A stretch of DNA of 64,000 nt. Source: Eumeta japonica (lineage: Eukaryota > Arthropoda > Insecta > Lepidoptera > Psychidae). The notes below the pieces were generated by a model. That model made no database searches. It was not told the origin of the DNA and was given only the letters and a program-made list of their open reading frames with translations. The position numbers and the translations under genes are program-made. Of this stretch, positions 1 through 14,800 are shown piece after piece. The first letter of the stretch is position 1. The number at the start of each line of letters is the position of its first letter. The stretch covers positions 1 through 64,000 of the forward strand of contig BGZK01001571.1 of the NCBI GenBank assembly GCA_005406025.1, written 5' to 3'.

Positions 1-6
1 GTGTTG

Positions 7-2497
7 AGGGATGCATCCGATACCGATACCGATACCGATATATCGGCGATATATCCGATTTACCGATATATCGGTATCGGGGATATTGATAGCCGATACC
101 GATCCAACAACATTTCAAATTCCGCGCGCTTTAAATTACTAAATGTAAAATGTAAAATGTGAGTTTGTCTCACACACTCTTTGTACTTTCGCTCACTCGT
201 GCTGCTTTGTGCATACCATTGCGCTATAGCGATTTTGTTGGTTATGTTAGAAATTATAAAATACAGAATTACAGTTGACACATCATAATTAATTGATAAA
301 TAGTTGTGTGGTGAATATTTAAACATTTCAAAGACCTGTCTACAGTGCTTACGAAAATTATGTCAACTTCAAAACACAAAAGCACTATTTGGAGCCATTT
401 TGAAATTTCGACGTTGGATAATTCCAAAGCAACATGCCTATATTGTAAAGAAAATGTGTCTCGAGGTACCACCTCTAAAAGTTATAACACGTCAAACTTA
501 TGGATCCACATGAAGAGGCACCATAATAGTGAATTGGACACCGCTTCGACCTCAAAACAACTACTCAGAAAACCAAGCGCGACGAGGAGGGCGGTCTACA
601 ACCACAACCAAAGAGACAAACAACTTTGTCAGAGATAATCGATAAGAAATCACTTTATGTCGACGACGACGTTCGGGCCAAAGATATAACTCTCACTATT
701 GCTGAGCAAATATGCGTGGATATGGAGCCTTTTGATTTAGTAAACAAAATAGGCTTCCAAAGATTGATAAAAACTGTGTCCAAAATATAAAATGGTTTCG
801 GGTTCCACATTACAGAAAAAGTCATACCAGAAATGTATCAGCGAGTGAGAGCTAAAGTACTAGAACTATTAAAAGACCTGCCGCATATTGTGATAACCAC
901 CGACATCTGGACAAGTGACTCTTCTTCGCAATCCAATGATTTTATTAGCTTGACAGCACATGGAATCACTGCAACTTTTGAGTACAAAGTTACTGTCTTG
1001 AAGTTTGCCATTCGATGGATCGCACACAGGTATAAACATTGCAAGCAACCTCAACAAGGCTTTTCATGATTGGAATATACAAGACCGAGTTCGAGCTATA
1101 GTTTCTGACAACGCAGCAAACATGAGTGTCGCTTTAAGAGAGATTCAAGAAACGTATAATGTTGTACCTGTAAAGTGTTTGGCTCACTCATTGCAACTGG
1201 TAATCAAAGCCAGGCTTTTAAAGATGATAAAGTCAAAGAAATGATAACCAAAGCAAGGTCTATTATAGGACATTTTAGTCATTCCACGAGCAGCAATAAG
1301 CTATTAAAAGAAATGCAAGATACACATAATATTGCCAACCATGTCTTAATACAGGATATATCTACACGTTGGGACTCGACACTACAGGCATTGAGGCGTT
1401 TGCTAGAACAACGAGTTGCAGTGCAAGCTTGTCTACCTCGTATAACTTGCAAAGCAGAACTTACAACTGAAGAATGGATAATGATGGAGAAGGTGGTGAA
1501 TATTTTGCGGTATTTTGAAGAAGCCACAAAGTCAATCAGCAAATCCACTGCTACGTTGTCTGACGCCATTCCATTAATTAACAGTCTTCGAAAATTATTA
1601 GAAAATATGAGAGGTTCGTCGCCGAGAGAGAGGAGAATATATCGCAAAAATTTGCGGGTGACTTGTTAATGGCTCTTAATGAACGTTTCGAAGACTTGGA
1701 AAATGAAGAGATATATTGCTTAGCCACAACGCTTGATCCTCGATATAAAACACGGATATTTCAACTACACTCTACAACATCTACAGCAAAAGCGTCTTGT
1801 GGAGTTAATCATCAACCTTAACGAAGATTTATATTCCGAAAATGCTTCGGACATGGTCGCACCTACACCGAGCACAAGTTCTGAGATGACTGCTAGTGGT
1901 GGCCTTTGGAGCTTGTGAAAATATTATTAGAGAGTCCGAAGAAGATGATCCCCTATCAACTCTGAGCAGCAATAACTCTCTCAAAGAAGAAGTCGAGGTA
2001 CCTAAGATCTCCCAATATACCCAGAGACGCAGATCCGCTACTTTTCTGGCACAATGACGTCTTATACCCACATTTGAAAAATTGGCAGAAGTACTTCAGT
2101 TTCCAAATGAGCTCTGTTGCATCCGAGAGGCTATTTTCCACCGCAGGTCTCATTCAAACAGACTTGCGAAACCGCCTTTCTCCACAAAATTTGAGAATAC
2201 TTTGCTTTTTAAACAAAATCTTATAAATGTTAATTTTAATTATTAATATGTTAAGTATGTAATAAATCCACCATATTTTTTAAATGTTTAATCTTTTAAT
2301 GTCAATGCTACTACTTATTTAAAAAAGAAAATAACCCAAAGCGTATTTTATTTGTAGCTAGAAGTTTTATATTTTATTACCTTATCATTTATTTGAATTT
2401 TCTAGGCGTATCGATATCGGTATCGGTATCGGCGATATTTTAGTAAAAGTATCGGTATCGGTATCGTATCGGCCAAAAAGCGTATCGATGCATCCCT
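7..2497 (+). mobile_element. hAT-family DNA transposon, degenerate copy
   Basis: The ends carry an 11-bp inverted repeat, AGGGATGCATC at 7-17 and GATGCATCCCT at 2487-2497. Just inside each end is a run of the hexamer CCGATA (18-110), or its complement TATCGG (about 2407-2475), so the subterminal repeats are also inverted. Between them lies a broken hAT transposase on the plus strand. Terminal AGGG and subterminal hexamer arrays fit hAT elements. An 8-bp target duplication cannot be shown: only six bases precede the left end and they do not match the right flank. The element lies in the intron of the decapping-scaffold gene, downstream of its exon 6 and antisense to it. Confidence 0.85.
360..2226 (+). 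pseudogene. hAT transposase remnant (BED zinc finger to dimerisation domain)
   Basis: Several frames together recover a ZBED-like hAT transposase. From the ATG at 360 there is a BED finger (CLYC spaced to HMKRHH, preceded by TSNLW). After a frameshift near 610 come segments around 833-1069 (ITTDIWTS, the usual start of the catalytic core), 1060-1240 (VSDNAANM, then KCLAHSLQLV), and 1250-1670 (STRWDST). The C-terminal dimerisation block is read at about 2108-2226, beginning MSSVASERLFSTAG and including LRNRLSP. At least three frame changes and an in-frame stop near 788 separate these pieces, so no functional protein can be made. The order and spacing of the motifs are those of an intact ancestor of about 600 residues. 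Confidence 0.85.
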
Positions 2498-2511
2498 AGT
2501 TTAATCATTGA

Positions 2512-2552
2512 ATATCAAACAATTTAAGCATTTTACTTAAATTGTTTGATAT
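2512..2552. repeat. 17-bp perfect hairpin beside the hAT end
   Basis: ATATCAAACAATTTAAG at 2512-2528 is followed by a 7-base spacer and its exact reverse complement at 2536-2552. It starts 14 bases outside the hAT right end, within the same intron. It may be a remnant of another small foldback repeat. Confidence 0.6.
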
Positions 2553-2595
2553 GTGAATGATGAAGTTAACTTGCAAGAATTACTTACGAACTCAC

Positions 2596-2804
2596 TTGAA
2601 AAAACATGACAAATCCATCATTAGAGGCCGTTGCCAATGCAGTGCCATCCGGAGAAAAGGCGGCATCCACCAATGGAGCGGTGTGTTCTTTAGAAGTAAG
2701 CACACCGTCGCGACCGAGTAATGAACTAGCGCAGGCACGCACTCCACCATCAGTGGAACATTCGCAAAGATCTTGTATAACTGATCGCATGCTCCACATT
2801 CGAG
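2596..2804 (-). CDS. EDC4: EDC4 exon 6 (last in window)
   Basis: The acceptor reads ATACATAG and the donor GTGAGT. It encodes ARMWSMRSVIQDL and then a canonical WD40 strand, AFSPDGTALATASNDGFVMF, ending with Gln in phase 0. The reading frame runs three codons into the intron before a stop, so the donor sets the end. Confidence 0.9.
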
Positions 2805-5800
2805 CTATGTATTGAGAAAATAAAACAAAGTATTGAGAAAATAAAAGTGCATTTTTATGTTAATATTTTAAATGATCTTAATTTGTTAAATGCTAGCCAA
2901 ATATTGCTTATGATTACTTTATACATAGAATTTATTTTCTCATAGACACTCTATTAAATGGAAATACTATTTTAATTAGTAACTCAGGTTCTATTTGTAA
3001 TAGATAGATAAATTAAAAAGAACTTAATTGATTAATGTAAGCATTAGGACAAACAAATTTTTTAAAGTTTAAGTGAAGTTGGGATAATCAGTAGTGAAAG
3101 TTCTATTATTTTAACAAAATAAATTTACAAATTTTCAAAGCGACTAGTTTGACGTCTCTATTACAACAATTCTTCTAAAGAAGAGTTTTCGAAAAATGCA
3201 CAACTCACCAACACAATCAGACAAGACAATTTCTACATATTCCAGATTAGAATATACTACATAACCCGTGCACTAAATAATAATTTGTTCAGTATCTTAA
3301 TCAGTCACAGCATGTTAATATAATGTGTTTAATATTAAATAAATGCAATAACTGATTTTTTTTAGAAATTTGAAAATATCAATTTATGAAAGTAGAAGCA
3401 TTTCTATTATATTTTAATCTATTATATTTCAGACTACTACAAAAGTTAACAGATTCTCAATAAGAATAATGTAAATAGTGAAATATAGGATAGGGGAGTT
3501 GATATAAACAATTGCAAGGTTGGGGTTGCTAATGACCACTGTCATCAATGCTATCCTACTATTTAAATATAAATCCCTATCTTAACTCAAGAGATTAGTG
3601 TGTTCCTTGGAATGAGTGGTATAATTTAAATGTTCATCAATCAATTTGCCTTTAGTCAGATATCCAGACCTTCTTATGAGAAAGTAATGCACTAAATAAA
3701 ATAAGTATAAAATAATAAATAGTCACCACTGTGGTTATTATTTTATACAGTTACCCATTATTTAGAAAACATAAATTTAAATCAGTAAACAATGTTTCAT
3801 AACAAATAGAAACCATATTTCAAATGAGTGGTATTTCCATAGAACTATTGTGACCGTTTTAATTTTTTGTCAAAACGGGACATTGAAAAAAAATCTGCAA
3901 CTGTGTCACAAAAAATAAAATCACTACTTGTTTTGTATGTTACATGAAGTAACGAAACAAACAGTGATGGTAATGGTGACTCAAGTCAAAATAAATGCTG
4001 CTGATGTGCTTAAATGGCTTACGCCAGGTAAATCATAAGAGATGTATGTGTTTTTATCGGTGTATAATTCAATTAAAAATTACTTTTCCTTGACCTTTAC
4101 TCAAAAATAGGACAATTCAGTGTCCCGAAGCCTTTCTCAGGGACACCAGGATGGAGTACCGAAAAAAGGGACAATCCCTCTTAAAACGGGACGTATGGTC
4201 ACTTTAATAAAACATAGTGATATATTTAGTTTTATGTTTGACTTAGAGAATAAAAATATTTGACTTATAAGGAAATTTTCCTATATTTCATTTTCATATT
4301 TACACTCTAGATCTTCTGTAACAAGTGGTTTGAAAATTATAATATTTAAGACATTCTACCATAATATCATGTTAGCCATAAACCCCTCATTTTTTGCAAA
4401 GGTATTTTATAAATGGCTCCTTAATTAGTTACTTTGTTAGTAATTAAAAGGCAATATGTCATAAGTGAAGATAACTTAATAAAAGAATTGCATTATTATT
4501 TAATGAGCTAGTCTACAACTTTGAATGGATGCCTCATTTAAGTTTATTGACTGATTAAATTAGAGTGAAATTCAATCTTGTATTAGATTTTGGTCTGGAA
4601 CTTGGATAAAACATAAAATGCTTTCAGTGGTCACTTTCCATTTTGGAAACAATCTAAGTATATGATTGCAATATATAAAAAAAACATTGTTTAATGATTT
4701 GTCAAATAAGTTTATTTGTTTACCTATATTATCATGTGTTGTCACAAGTAGTAGTGCATGATAATCATCAGGTGTATCATCTTCATCTGGAATATATGGA
4801 CACCATACTACTCGGTGGGCACTTCCACCAGCACAAGTGTCCTCTCTAATTTCTGCCAGCAATGTACACCTTAAACCATGTCTGATTTTTCATTCTTCAT
4901 AATAAAAATCATTTAATAAAAAGAAAAGAAATGATTATCTAAAATAATTTCCCCACTAATGAAAATACTATATAATTACTTTATCAAGAATGTGGCTAAA
5001 ATAAAATAAAAATGGAAATTTTTTATTGTATAATTTTTTTTGATGCTGACAAAACATAAGAATCTTACTTAAGTGCACCATCCAGCATTTCTATTTTATG
5101 AACATAGAAATTGCCTTGTTCATCAATGCAAGCTAGTATGACTTCACTCTCAATATGGGCGAAAGACAGATCATGCACCTGTAACAAACATAAGTATATT
5201 TAATTCTAAAAATCTACAAGGTAAACTTTTAAGTGCAAAACAGAAATGAAAGGACAAATTTACATATTACAATTACAAATATAAGTTAAAATTATATTTA
5301 CAGATTATTTGTAAATAAAACAGTATACACATATGAAACAAATTTTTACAAAGTACTTATAGCAATCTGACACAGTAAAAAGATCTGTTTTTCAGGTTGA
5401 CCCTACAGGCTATTTCTAAAACTTCCTGCTATAATAGTTATCAATGTGTGTTTAAAAATAAAGTAGCAGTAAATTATTGAGTTCCTCATACTGAAAAGAT
5501 TGATTTTAGTGCTTTTTCAAGCTCTCTGAACTCAAAAATATAGTTCGTATAACCCTTAAATATAGTTAGTATAACCCCTTCGAGTTAAAAAATCTATAGA
5601 TATTAAAAAAAACCTTTTTTTAATTTTTCAACTACAATATCTTCCAAATGCGTTGTTTGATTTTGATTAGCTTTACTGAATCTGCCCTATACTTTGGCCA
5701 CACTAATGTTTCTTGAGATTATGTTGATGAATATCAAAACAAATTTGTGTCTGAAATTGAGATAACCTTCAAGCAAATCTTGGAATGGAGTAGACTTATG

Positions 5801-8800
5801 CGCGTGCGATTGCTAAAAAATTCCCTTTCATTCTATCTGCTTTCTTCAGAAGCAGATAGAATGAAGGGGGATTTAGCAGTCGGTTTCACTCTTTAGTGCC
5901 AATGAGTATTGAGATCCTTGCTATCAACACATCAAAAAGCTTTCAGTATCGTGATCATTAAAAAAAAAAACAAGGTAAAACTAGTCCAAAAAGCTTGGGG
6001 TACCAAATAGACCGCGACAGTACTTCAAGCAGGATCTTCGGAACCACTTTTAGAGTACTGTTGTCATTTCTAAGCTGGAGCATCCAATATCAACTTAGCC
6101 TCTAGACAGCATTCAATGTCAAGTATCTCGAGTCATCGGCAACCATGTAATATCCAACCAGATTTATTTGGTAAGGAAATTACACAACATGGGCATGTTT
6201 AATTTCAGCTGTCCTGATTTGGGACCTTTTCATGGATAAATAGCTCGATTTCCTACACTAAATTCTTATTTGTGGTAATCATGTGATCTCACATAACAAA
6301 AGCAGAGTTAGATATGCATTGTTTTCTTTACCCTCATATGCCTTATAGATAAGTCATTATGAAACACACACTTCTTGACGGTTATCTTCCTTGACTTAGA
6401 TGTGCTTGGGTGTTAGTATAAGCACATCCCTGTTTTTTGTTCTTTTTTTATTGTTTACTTCTTTTAATTGCTGGCATTCAAATATTACATATATGTTCAA
6501 TTTGAGCCCTAATCCCAATCAAATTAATGATTTATTCCAAATAATATAGGATTTATTTACTCTAAGGAGTGTTTGTTCTCAGAAGAATTATGATGAAAAC
6601 TTAAATATTGACATGAGCATGTGAAAATGTACAATAAGCTTTTCAAAGCTTCAAAGAACATAATTTTAAAAAGTAATTGTATACATTTCTGAAATTATCA
6701 TTTATATTACACAATACATATACTAGTTTATGCATAAAATATAAGTCTTAAGATTAATTTTACCTTTATAATCAGTCTATATCAGCAAAAACAGTGGTTG
6801 GCAAACAATGTTTATCTGTTTTTATAACTATAATTTTGATGAGATTCTATTGCTAAGAATTTCTACGGCCTTAAAACCTTAAAATCCTAAGCTTTAAGAC
6901 CTAAGATAGTGCTCCCGAGTACACAATATTTAGCCAGTATTTGACTATTAACACAGCGAAAAGGTCAATTTACATACGTCTTTATGTATGAGATGTCATC
7001 TATGCTTTGTAATCTAAAACTACCCAGATGTAAAATGCCTCATGCGATACATAATCGTTCAACTAAACTACAGGCAATCAGCTAGTCGTCACACCTTCCA
7101 CCTTAATAATATTACTGAGTAATACTGTTGAATCCTAAAACTTGTAGCTCATTTTTCCACTTAATTAACTTTTTAATTAAGCTCATAGAAAAACAAAACA
7201 AAATTATTTATAAATAGTATATAGAAATGGTGAAATAATAATTTTTTCTTTTTTTTCGCATCCTCTCCTGTAGCATATTTTTCATGACAACCCTTGTATA
7301 CTTTTTCTCAGATTTTTTCATCAACTTTTGGGCAGCCTTTCATTCTGGGTTCGGCAGGTCAGAATTGAATATTACAAGGTTTTTCTTTTATTATTATTAC
7401 ATTTTTTTTTGCCATGTATATTAATGCTTATATCTTATTATATACTTAATCTACTTATAACTATGGTACTGACATAATGATTAATTATTGTCTTTTCTTT
7501 TTGTACTTTTTCCTTTTACATTTTGTTACATGAGCATGCACCGAGTTCATTCTTTGCTTATTTTCTGTACATTAAATACATAGCAATAACATTATTTTGA
7601 CACCTCTTTTTATATAACCCTCCAAAACCCTGGACTGCTTCATTTATTTTATTCCGCAACATTTTTCTGTTGAATATTTGTCTGCTTTCTAATCTTTTGC
7701 TATATATACTGTCGAACTATTTTTTATATTGCAACGTCTCGTGACCCATTCGCAAAATTTCAATAATATTACTCTGTCTTTATCATCGTTTAAGAGGCTC
7801 GGGAAACCCTGCCTCACTATTTCGATGCCGGTGCCCACCTCGGTCTCTGCACATTCTTTCATACAGATTGGATATTCTTCTAGAGCGTGCAGTATATCTT
7901 GGATCTTGGCAGGAGTGCACGCGCAGTACGGCGAATTCTTCTATTTGAACCTATACAGGTACTAAGCAAATCCGCTGTGTCCCGTTAGGGTTTGCGCTAG
8001 AAGGGGCGTCATTTGGACTCGTGAGAGAACCTTGTACGCCTCATTCACCTGGGGATAGAAGCACTCGGTTATTTCACCAGTGCTTCTCTCGGCATATCTC
8101 TGCTGCCACTCGTCCAGGCTCGCCGCCCTGATCGCCTTTTTAGCGTAGAAAGCGATCATAATCCGCTGCCATCTTCTTTTTAAGGGCGGCGTTCCTGGCG
8201 AGCTTGTCAGCACGTGCGTTGCCCGCGGTATCTGCGTGGGCACGCGCCGAAAATAGGCGTACCCCGCTGCCTTCCGCAACGATATCCCTGATGTCTTGCC
8301 TCGCTGCATGAGCCAGAAGGTTAAAAGTTAAACGTTGACCATCAATCTTTACCTTTCTTAACCCTCCTTATTGCCCTATACAACGCGAACATCTTGGTCT
8401 GAAATACCGTTCAGAAGGATTCGAGCCGGTATGTGGAGTTCCCAGATTCCATCCCGTCGCGCTACTCTGTCAGGGCCGCACGGACTTTGCCTTCGATACG
8501 GCTTCCATCGGTATATATGTGCGACCCGACGATGGCGAGTCGGTCCATTGTTAGCGGATCCAGGTCCTCAACGCTCTCGAAACTTAATTCGAGACTGTGT
8601 GCGCGGTACGGCAATTCACAGAAGTCCATGGGCCTCTCGAGCTCCCGGTCGGCACATAAGTCTCTCAATTTTTTCAGCGCTTTACCGCATAAAGTTTGGC
8701 TACATCCCTCACTCGTATAACTAGAGGGAGCAGCCTCGCGAGGATTAGCGCGGAATGGAGGGAGACCCTTCAGTAAGCTCGGCATACTTTTAGTGCGATG

Positions 8801-11800
8801 CTGTGCTTTAAGCATCAATCATCTTTCGCACGCCGAGCTTCCTAGCGGCCAGTGCCCAAGTGCACGAAGCGTACATGAAGCTCTATCAAGGCGGCGTAGA
8901 TCGTCCTAACAATTTCCGGACTCAACCCCCAAGTAGCCTTGGCCCCCCTTGCTATGCCCTTATAAATATTGACAGCCTTTTCACACCTTGGCTATGTGGG
9001 GCGTGAAAGTCAGCCTCTTGTATAGCATTAGAACTAGGAGGCGGATCTGGCATATGTCGAGGTAAACCCATCAATCCCAGGGGAATTTTTGAGAATAAAT
9101 GCCTTGAGGGTCACTTTCACTTCGGCCCTGGTGAAAGGCGGGTCCATCCCGCATAAGATATCCAAAGCCTCCAATGGGCAGACAATCCCATCGGTTCATC
9201 TTCTTAACTTCGTATGATACGGGTTGTCTGTGGCGAACCCGTTATCAGGAAAAAAGGTATTCACCAGGAGGATGGTGGACTCGTGCGGGCTGCAGGTCTG
9301 CCCCGAGTCATTTTAAAGTAGTGCGTCCTCCTGCTTTTTCCCAGTGTCCCCGATGACCCTGACAATAAGTGGTTATACATTGCGAATAAGATGGGATAAA
9401 TATTACTGAGATGTGACATTACTCTCGAATACCAGCTAAATTTATGTAATAAATAGGTTTGTAAGATCATCTAATTTGCAGGATAGTCTAGTATTTTATA
9501 TCACTTATTTAATACTGTATTAAATTATGAAGAAACGGTATTAACGATTAGTGGAGTTTTATGACTCATTCTTATTATTTTTAATATATGTCAACTATCC
9601 TTTTAGTAGACAATTACCATTGGTGACATGTAAAATTAATACTTCTAACGAACCTCGCCTTGCATGCCTTTAATAAGAGCTCGTTGGTCAGATCCTGTTT
9701 CAGAGCTGTATATGACTCGAACCATGCCATTCCATGTCCCTGGATTTGCAGGATTAGCAGCTGTAAAAAATATATCACAATTGAGAATGAGATTTGCTTG
9801 ATATTTTTATGCTTCTCCTGCTCTCCGAATTTAAAACCTGTGTGTTTAAAAGTGATGGACTCTCGCAACCAAAGTTTCATATTAAAAAACAAAATATTGT
9901 GAAATTTGCAATAGAACTAAGTTTCAATCAAATGATTTCATCATATTAAATAATTCATAACAAATCATATCAAAATTTATTTCAAAATAACATGGATACA
10001 AATATATATTTGAATGGTAGGTACCCATTGCATTAAATTCACATATATGTCTATATAGGCCGGTGATTAGGAAGGGCATTTTAAAGCTTTTTAAGAACTC
10101 CTATTTTCAGCATAAATAACAATAAAATGTGTATACATTTTTAATATTCAATCATTTATTTTTTTCAATTGAAGAATACTCGAAGAAAATTGTTGAACAT
10201 CAAAATAACATATTGACATGATAACTAATAATTAAGATTTGCATTGCAAATACACTGTACAAGAAAGCCATATCTGATTTTAGTAAGCATTTATTGACTC
10301 TCCCTGACCACTGTGTAAATTGCTATTAGTTCAAATGATCAATGTAGCCCCACGATGATTCTCACACAGGCCATCTATCTATCAACAAATGATACCTACT
10401 TGTACATTGAAGTCATTGAGTCATTAACAAAATAATACTGAAGAATTACATATAACAAAATATGGACAAATCTTGGTACTGAAATGAGTCTGATGAAGAA
10501 ACTTTATTCTCAATTGATTCCACATTACTTGACCTAAGCACAAATACAACTGTGTAGATAAGTTCAAAGAAACATTTAAAAAAATAATAAAGAAAGTTGA
10601 CCACCATTTATAATATAACAATTGGTGTCCAATGAAAGTAAAGAGGTGATTGAAGCACTAAGAAAAAATTGAGTGAATTTTTTGCTCTATGTATTTCTAT
10701 CTAACTCAACAGTTAGGCTGTGGTCAGTCATAAGACTGTTGTAACTGTTGAGTTAGATAGTCAACTGAAACAGTCAATTTAATAATCATAAGATCCCAGT
10801 TGAAATTCAAAACTTGCTATTTTATGAATTTTAAATTTTTATTAAAAAAGAGTTATATGGCAATAGCTGTTACACATTATTTGATAATATAATGAATAAC
10901 TTAATGGTATTGAATTTCTTAGATATTGGGTTGATTTAAGTAATTTCCAAGTGTTGTACTAGTTTTATTAACTGTTTCATATTTGTATCTTTGAGCAAAC
11001 AAGAGCAAACTTTGAGTTTCCTATCCATTCTTTTTGGGATGAATCAACATTTGGAATTTGTGGTAAGATTAATGTCAAAAGCATACAATAATTACTATTG
11101 ACTATGAAATAAAAATATTTTTAATTTTATTAAATGTAGAATGGTATAAAATGATTTGTTTGCCAGCTACAATAAAAGAAGCGATAATGAAGTTACATTT
11201 TGTGGTTCACCATGACATTTCTCCTCAAGCAGCTCATCTTAATATAGAGGTTTGAACAATTTGAAATCTGGATTAATGAATCATCAATCTTACAATTTTA
11301 ATCTTATTTTTTATTTCTTAAAAATCAATAAAGATTGCAGGGTATTATATTTAGAAATTCCCAAGACATAGTGAAAGTTTAACATAAAGCAATGGAAGAG
11401 ATCTCTTCTTAGTCATGGCAATATGCTTTAAGTAATGGTTTCTGGCATGCAAAAATACATAGATTGTGACAATAAACCTTGAAAAGAAAAAAAGGCCCTT
11501 TTTATTTTTGAAATTATAAAAAGTTTCAGTGTGCCCCTAGGTACATTGTCGCTCTTAACAACTGAAAATTACAATACATTTAAAAAAATATAAACAAGCA
11601 TATAGTGATGACAAGTTTGTTATATAATTAAATGGTATAATTTCCGTCATAGAAAAATATATGAAACTACTATATGACATATAAAATACAGTTTAAAGCA
11701 TCTAATCAAATCAAGAAATTCATGAGCATACATAAAAAAATGTGTGGTGAATACAGAATCTCTTTTTTAAAGTTTTTTTAACCCAAAAGGGTGTCAACAG

Positions 11801-14800
11801 GGCCCTATTAATAAGCCTTTGCTATCTCTTTGTCTGTCTGTTTGTCTGTGTGTCTATCCATCAGTGGGCTGTATCACATGAACTGCATGTAACCATATTG
11901 TGTATTTCTGTTGCTACTATAACGATAAATAATAAAATTAAACTAAGAATTGTAGGGGCCCCATACAAAAACATATTTTTTTTTTGGCATTTCTTGCTAA
12001 AATTTAATAATGACAATAGAAAAACGGTTGAAATGTTAACAGTGTCTATTATTATAATCACTATAAAAATAAATAATAAAATGAATATGAAGTTAAAAAT
12101 GTCCTCATACAAAAGACATTTTTAGGGTTCCATATCTCAAAAGAAAAAAATGGAACCCTACAGAATCACTTGCTGTCTGACGGTCCATCTGCCACAGACA
12201 ATTTGCTTCGAAACTATTGGATGGATTGGGTTGACATTTCACACATATATATATATTAAGGTCTTTCATTTAAAATGAATATAATTTTTTTCGGTGACAC
12301 ACGAAAATTTTGTTTTTTATGTCGAACAAAAAATTCCCTGAAAATTTGAACCTTTAATTTTAATTCTAAGTACTTTTTAATTTTGATTTTTCCCATTTAA
12401 AAAGCATGTATTCCTTATCACTTTTTCTTCAAGTTTCTATATCTTGGCCGGGTTTAAGTTATAGTACTTAGCACCATAATTTCTTCTGAAGTATTCGCAG
12501 TTTTGAGAAGGCCCTACACTAATTTTGTTTTAAGTTAATTTGCGTTGATTGCAGTAGCTCCAAAAGTCATTATTTCACCTTTTTTCACATGTTTCTGTAA
12601 AAATTGACCGAATGGCTGGTTTTACCGAAAAAAATATCAAGAAGTTGTAGAAAATTTATTTTTTGACAAATAAGTTCATGACTCTAAAAGAGCATTGTTT
12701 TATAGCCAAAAATAAAGAAAAAATTAGTTTTATTGAAAAAAAAAATATTCATTTTAAATGAAACACCCTCATATTTATATATTTATCTGTGACCCAAATG
12801 TGACCCAAGAAGTATGACATAAGTAAATAAATTTTAAATATGAGGGACACTTTCGGGGAGTAAATTAGAAAATTAAAAAAATTACAAACTATACCATGTG
12901 ACACATGAAATGAAAGCCTTTGTCAGAATCGTAAGTATATTTTCTTTATAATTATAAGATAGAGTTATTTAAGTTATATAAGAAATAAACGAATATTTCT
13001 TATATATACAATAAATAAAAAGTTATAGAAGTTATTTAAGAAATATGCAAAAATTGACCATCTCCCTTATCTCCGAGACTACTGGGCCTAAAATTTTGAA
13101 AACAAAACAGATAATAGTTTTTTACCTATAGATTACAAGAAAACCTATAAAAAGTCCACAGCTTCCTTCGTTTTGTCCATTTCAATATGCAATACTAACT
13201 GACATTCACTAAGTACGTGAATGCATATTTAGTTTTAGTTTACTGTTCTTGTTTTTCACTTATCGTAATAGCAGTAACATGTACAAGCATCAAACTTGAC
13301 ATGGTCATAGTGCAAACTTAAGGAAAACAGTAAATAAAAATCGGTCAAGTGTGAAAGGGGCATGAAAAGGGCGTTGAAAATTTCACAAATGAGTACATGA
13401 AAATAATGTATTTAAGTACTAAAAACAAATGTAGGATGTTATAGAATGGAAGCTTGGCACGAAGTTCACTCGTGGCCAGGTTTTTTCAGTGTTTTTTTGT
13501 TCAATCTTAATATTTGTTCAAGTTTTCATTAACTACTTCATGTGTGATTCCAACTTGTAACTGGGCAATGTTTTTTATTTGAAGTGGATTAAAAAGCTAT
13601 ACATAATAATATAATTTCATCATAATAGGTGTCTAATAAGTTTGGCAGCTGATGCACAAAAATTATTAAATTAAACTAAATTCTTGTAGATGATCTTTTA
13701 AAATCGTTTGGCCTCATTGATATATACAAATGACTACAGTGACTTTGATAACATTTCAAAGAATATACATTGAAAATTAAACTTGTCTACACACAAACAT
13801 TATTAATTGTTTGTGTGTAGATAATATTATTGAATAATGAAATATTATTAATTGAAATAAAAAGAATTATTTGAATCTTCATAATGTAAATAATCAAGTA
13901 ATTGTCTAGTTCTAGGTTTCAAGTACCTCAGTGGCTAGTGTGGCCTATCTCTTATATATTTGTATAGGTTTCAATAATTCCCTATGAAGATATGCAATTC
14001 AATAATGACTTGAGAATTCACTACATATCGTACTCTTTATTAAGTGTTTTTAGACATAGACTATTTACAATAACATATGAATTTTAATATGACTTAAAAT
14101 AATATTAATATGCATATCTATATATATATAGACAGATTGGGATACGGCAGAATAAAAATATATTCACAATGTGATATTAATATAACGATGCAAATTGCAA
14201 ATCATGCTATAAAATATTATATTTTACCTTTTATTGAATATGCCAGATATTTTCCATTCATGTGAACAGCCAATAATTGTCCAGTATAAAATTTTGGTTC
14301 CCAATTGTAATCGACAATACTTTTAAGTTTTACTTTGGAGCTACCGTGGTTGTGTGTGCCTGCATTAGTTGTGACCATTACATCGCTGGCAAACACTTCA
14401 GAGCTGTACACTCCATCCCCTTCTGAGAAGGATCTGTAAGGTTTAATATAAAGAAGTTATTATATTAAACGTATGTGTATACTTAAAAAAAAAACCTTTT
14501 TGTCTCTTATGAAATATATTAATTTATCATAATTTAAGAATTCTCTCCAAAAGATTTCTGTTCAAAATTATTAGCAGGCATTTAGTAAGGTAAGTTGAAA
14601 TTGTTTAAGTTTTTGAAGTATTTAATTGAAGGAGGAACAGAAAATATACATTTTAATAACATTAATTGTTATATTTCACAACTATGTGATAAAACAATAT
14701 ATTAGCAAGCCAAAAAAGCAAGAAAAGTTTTAAAGTATGTATCAAACGATAAATTTGAATTGATAAAAAAAAACAAGCAATAAGTCTTTTTAAATGAATA

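Larger units (their letters stand above)
9761..14227. other. EDC4 intron 2, repeat-rich
   Basis: This large intron holds a 19-bp hairpin at 10697-10760, a 13-bp hairpin at 13787-13820, and a GGGTTCC-type dispersed repeat near 12120-12800. No coding block was recognised, and short reading frames such as 11850-12125 are low-complexity repeat. Confidence 0.6.
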
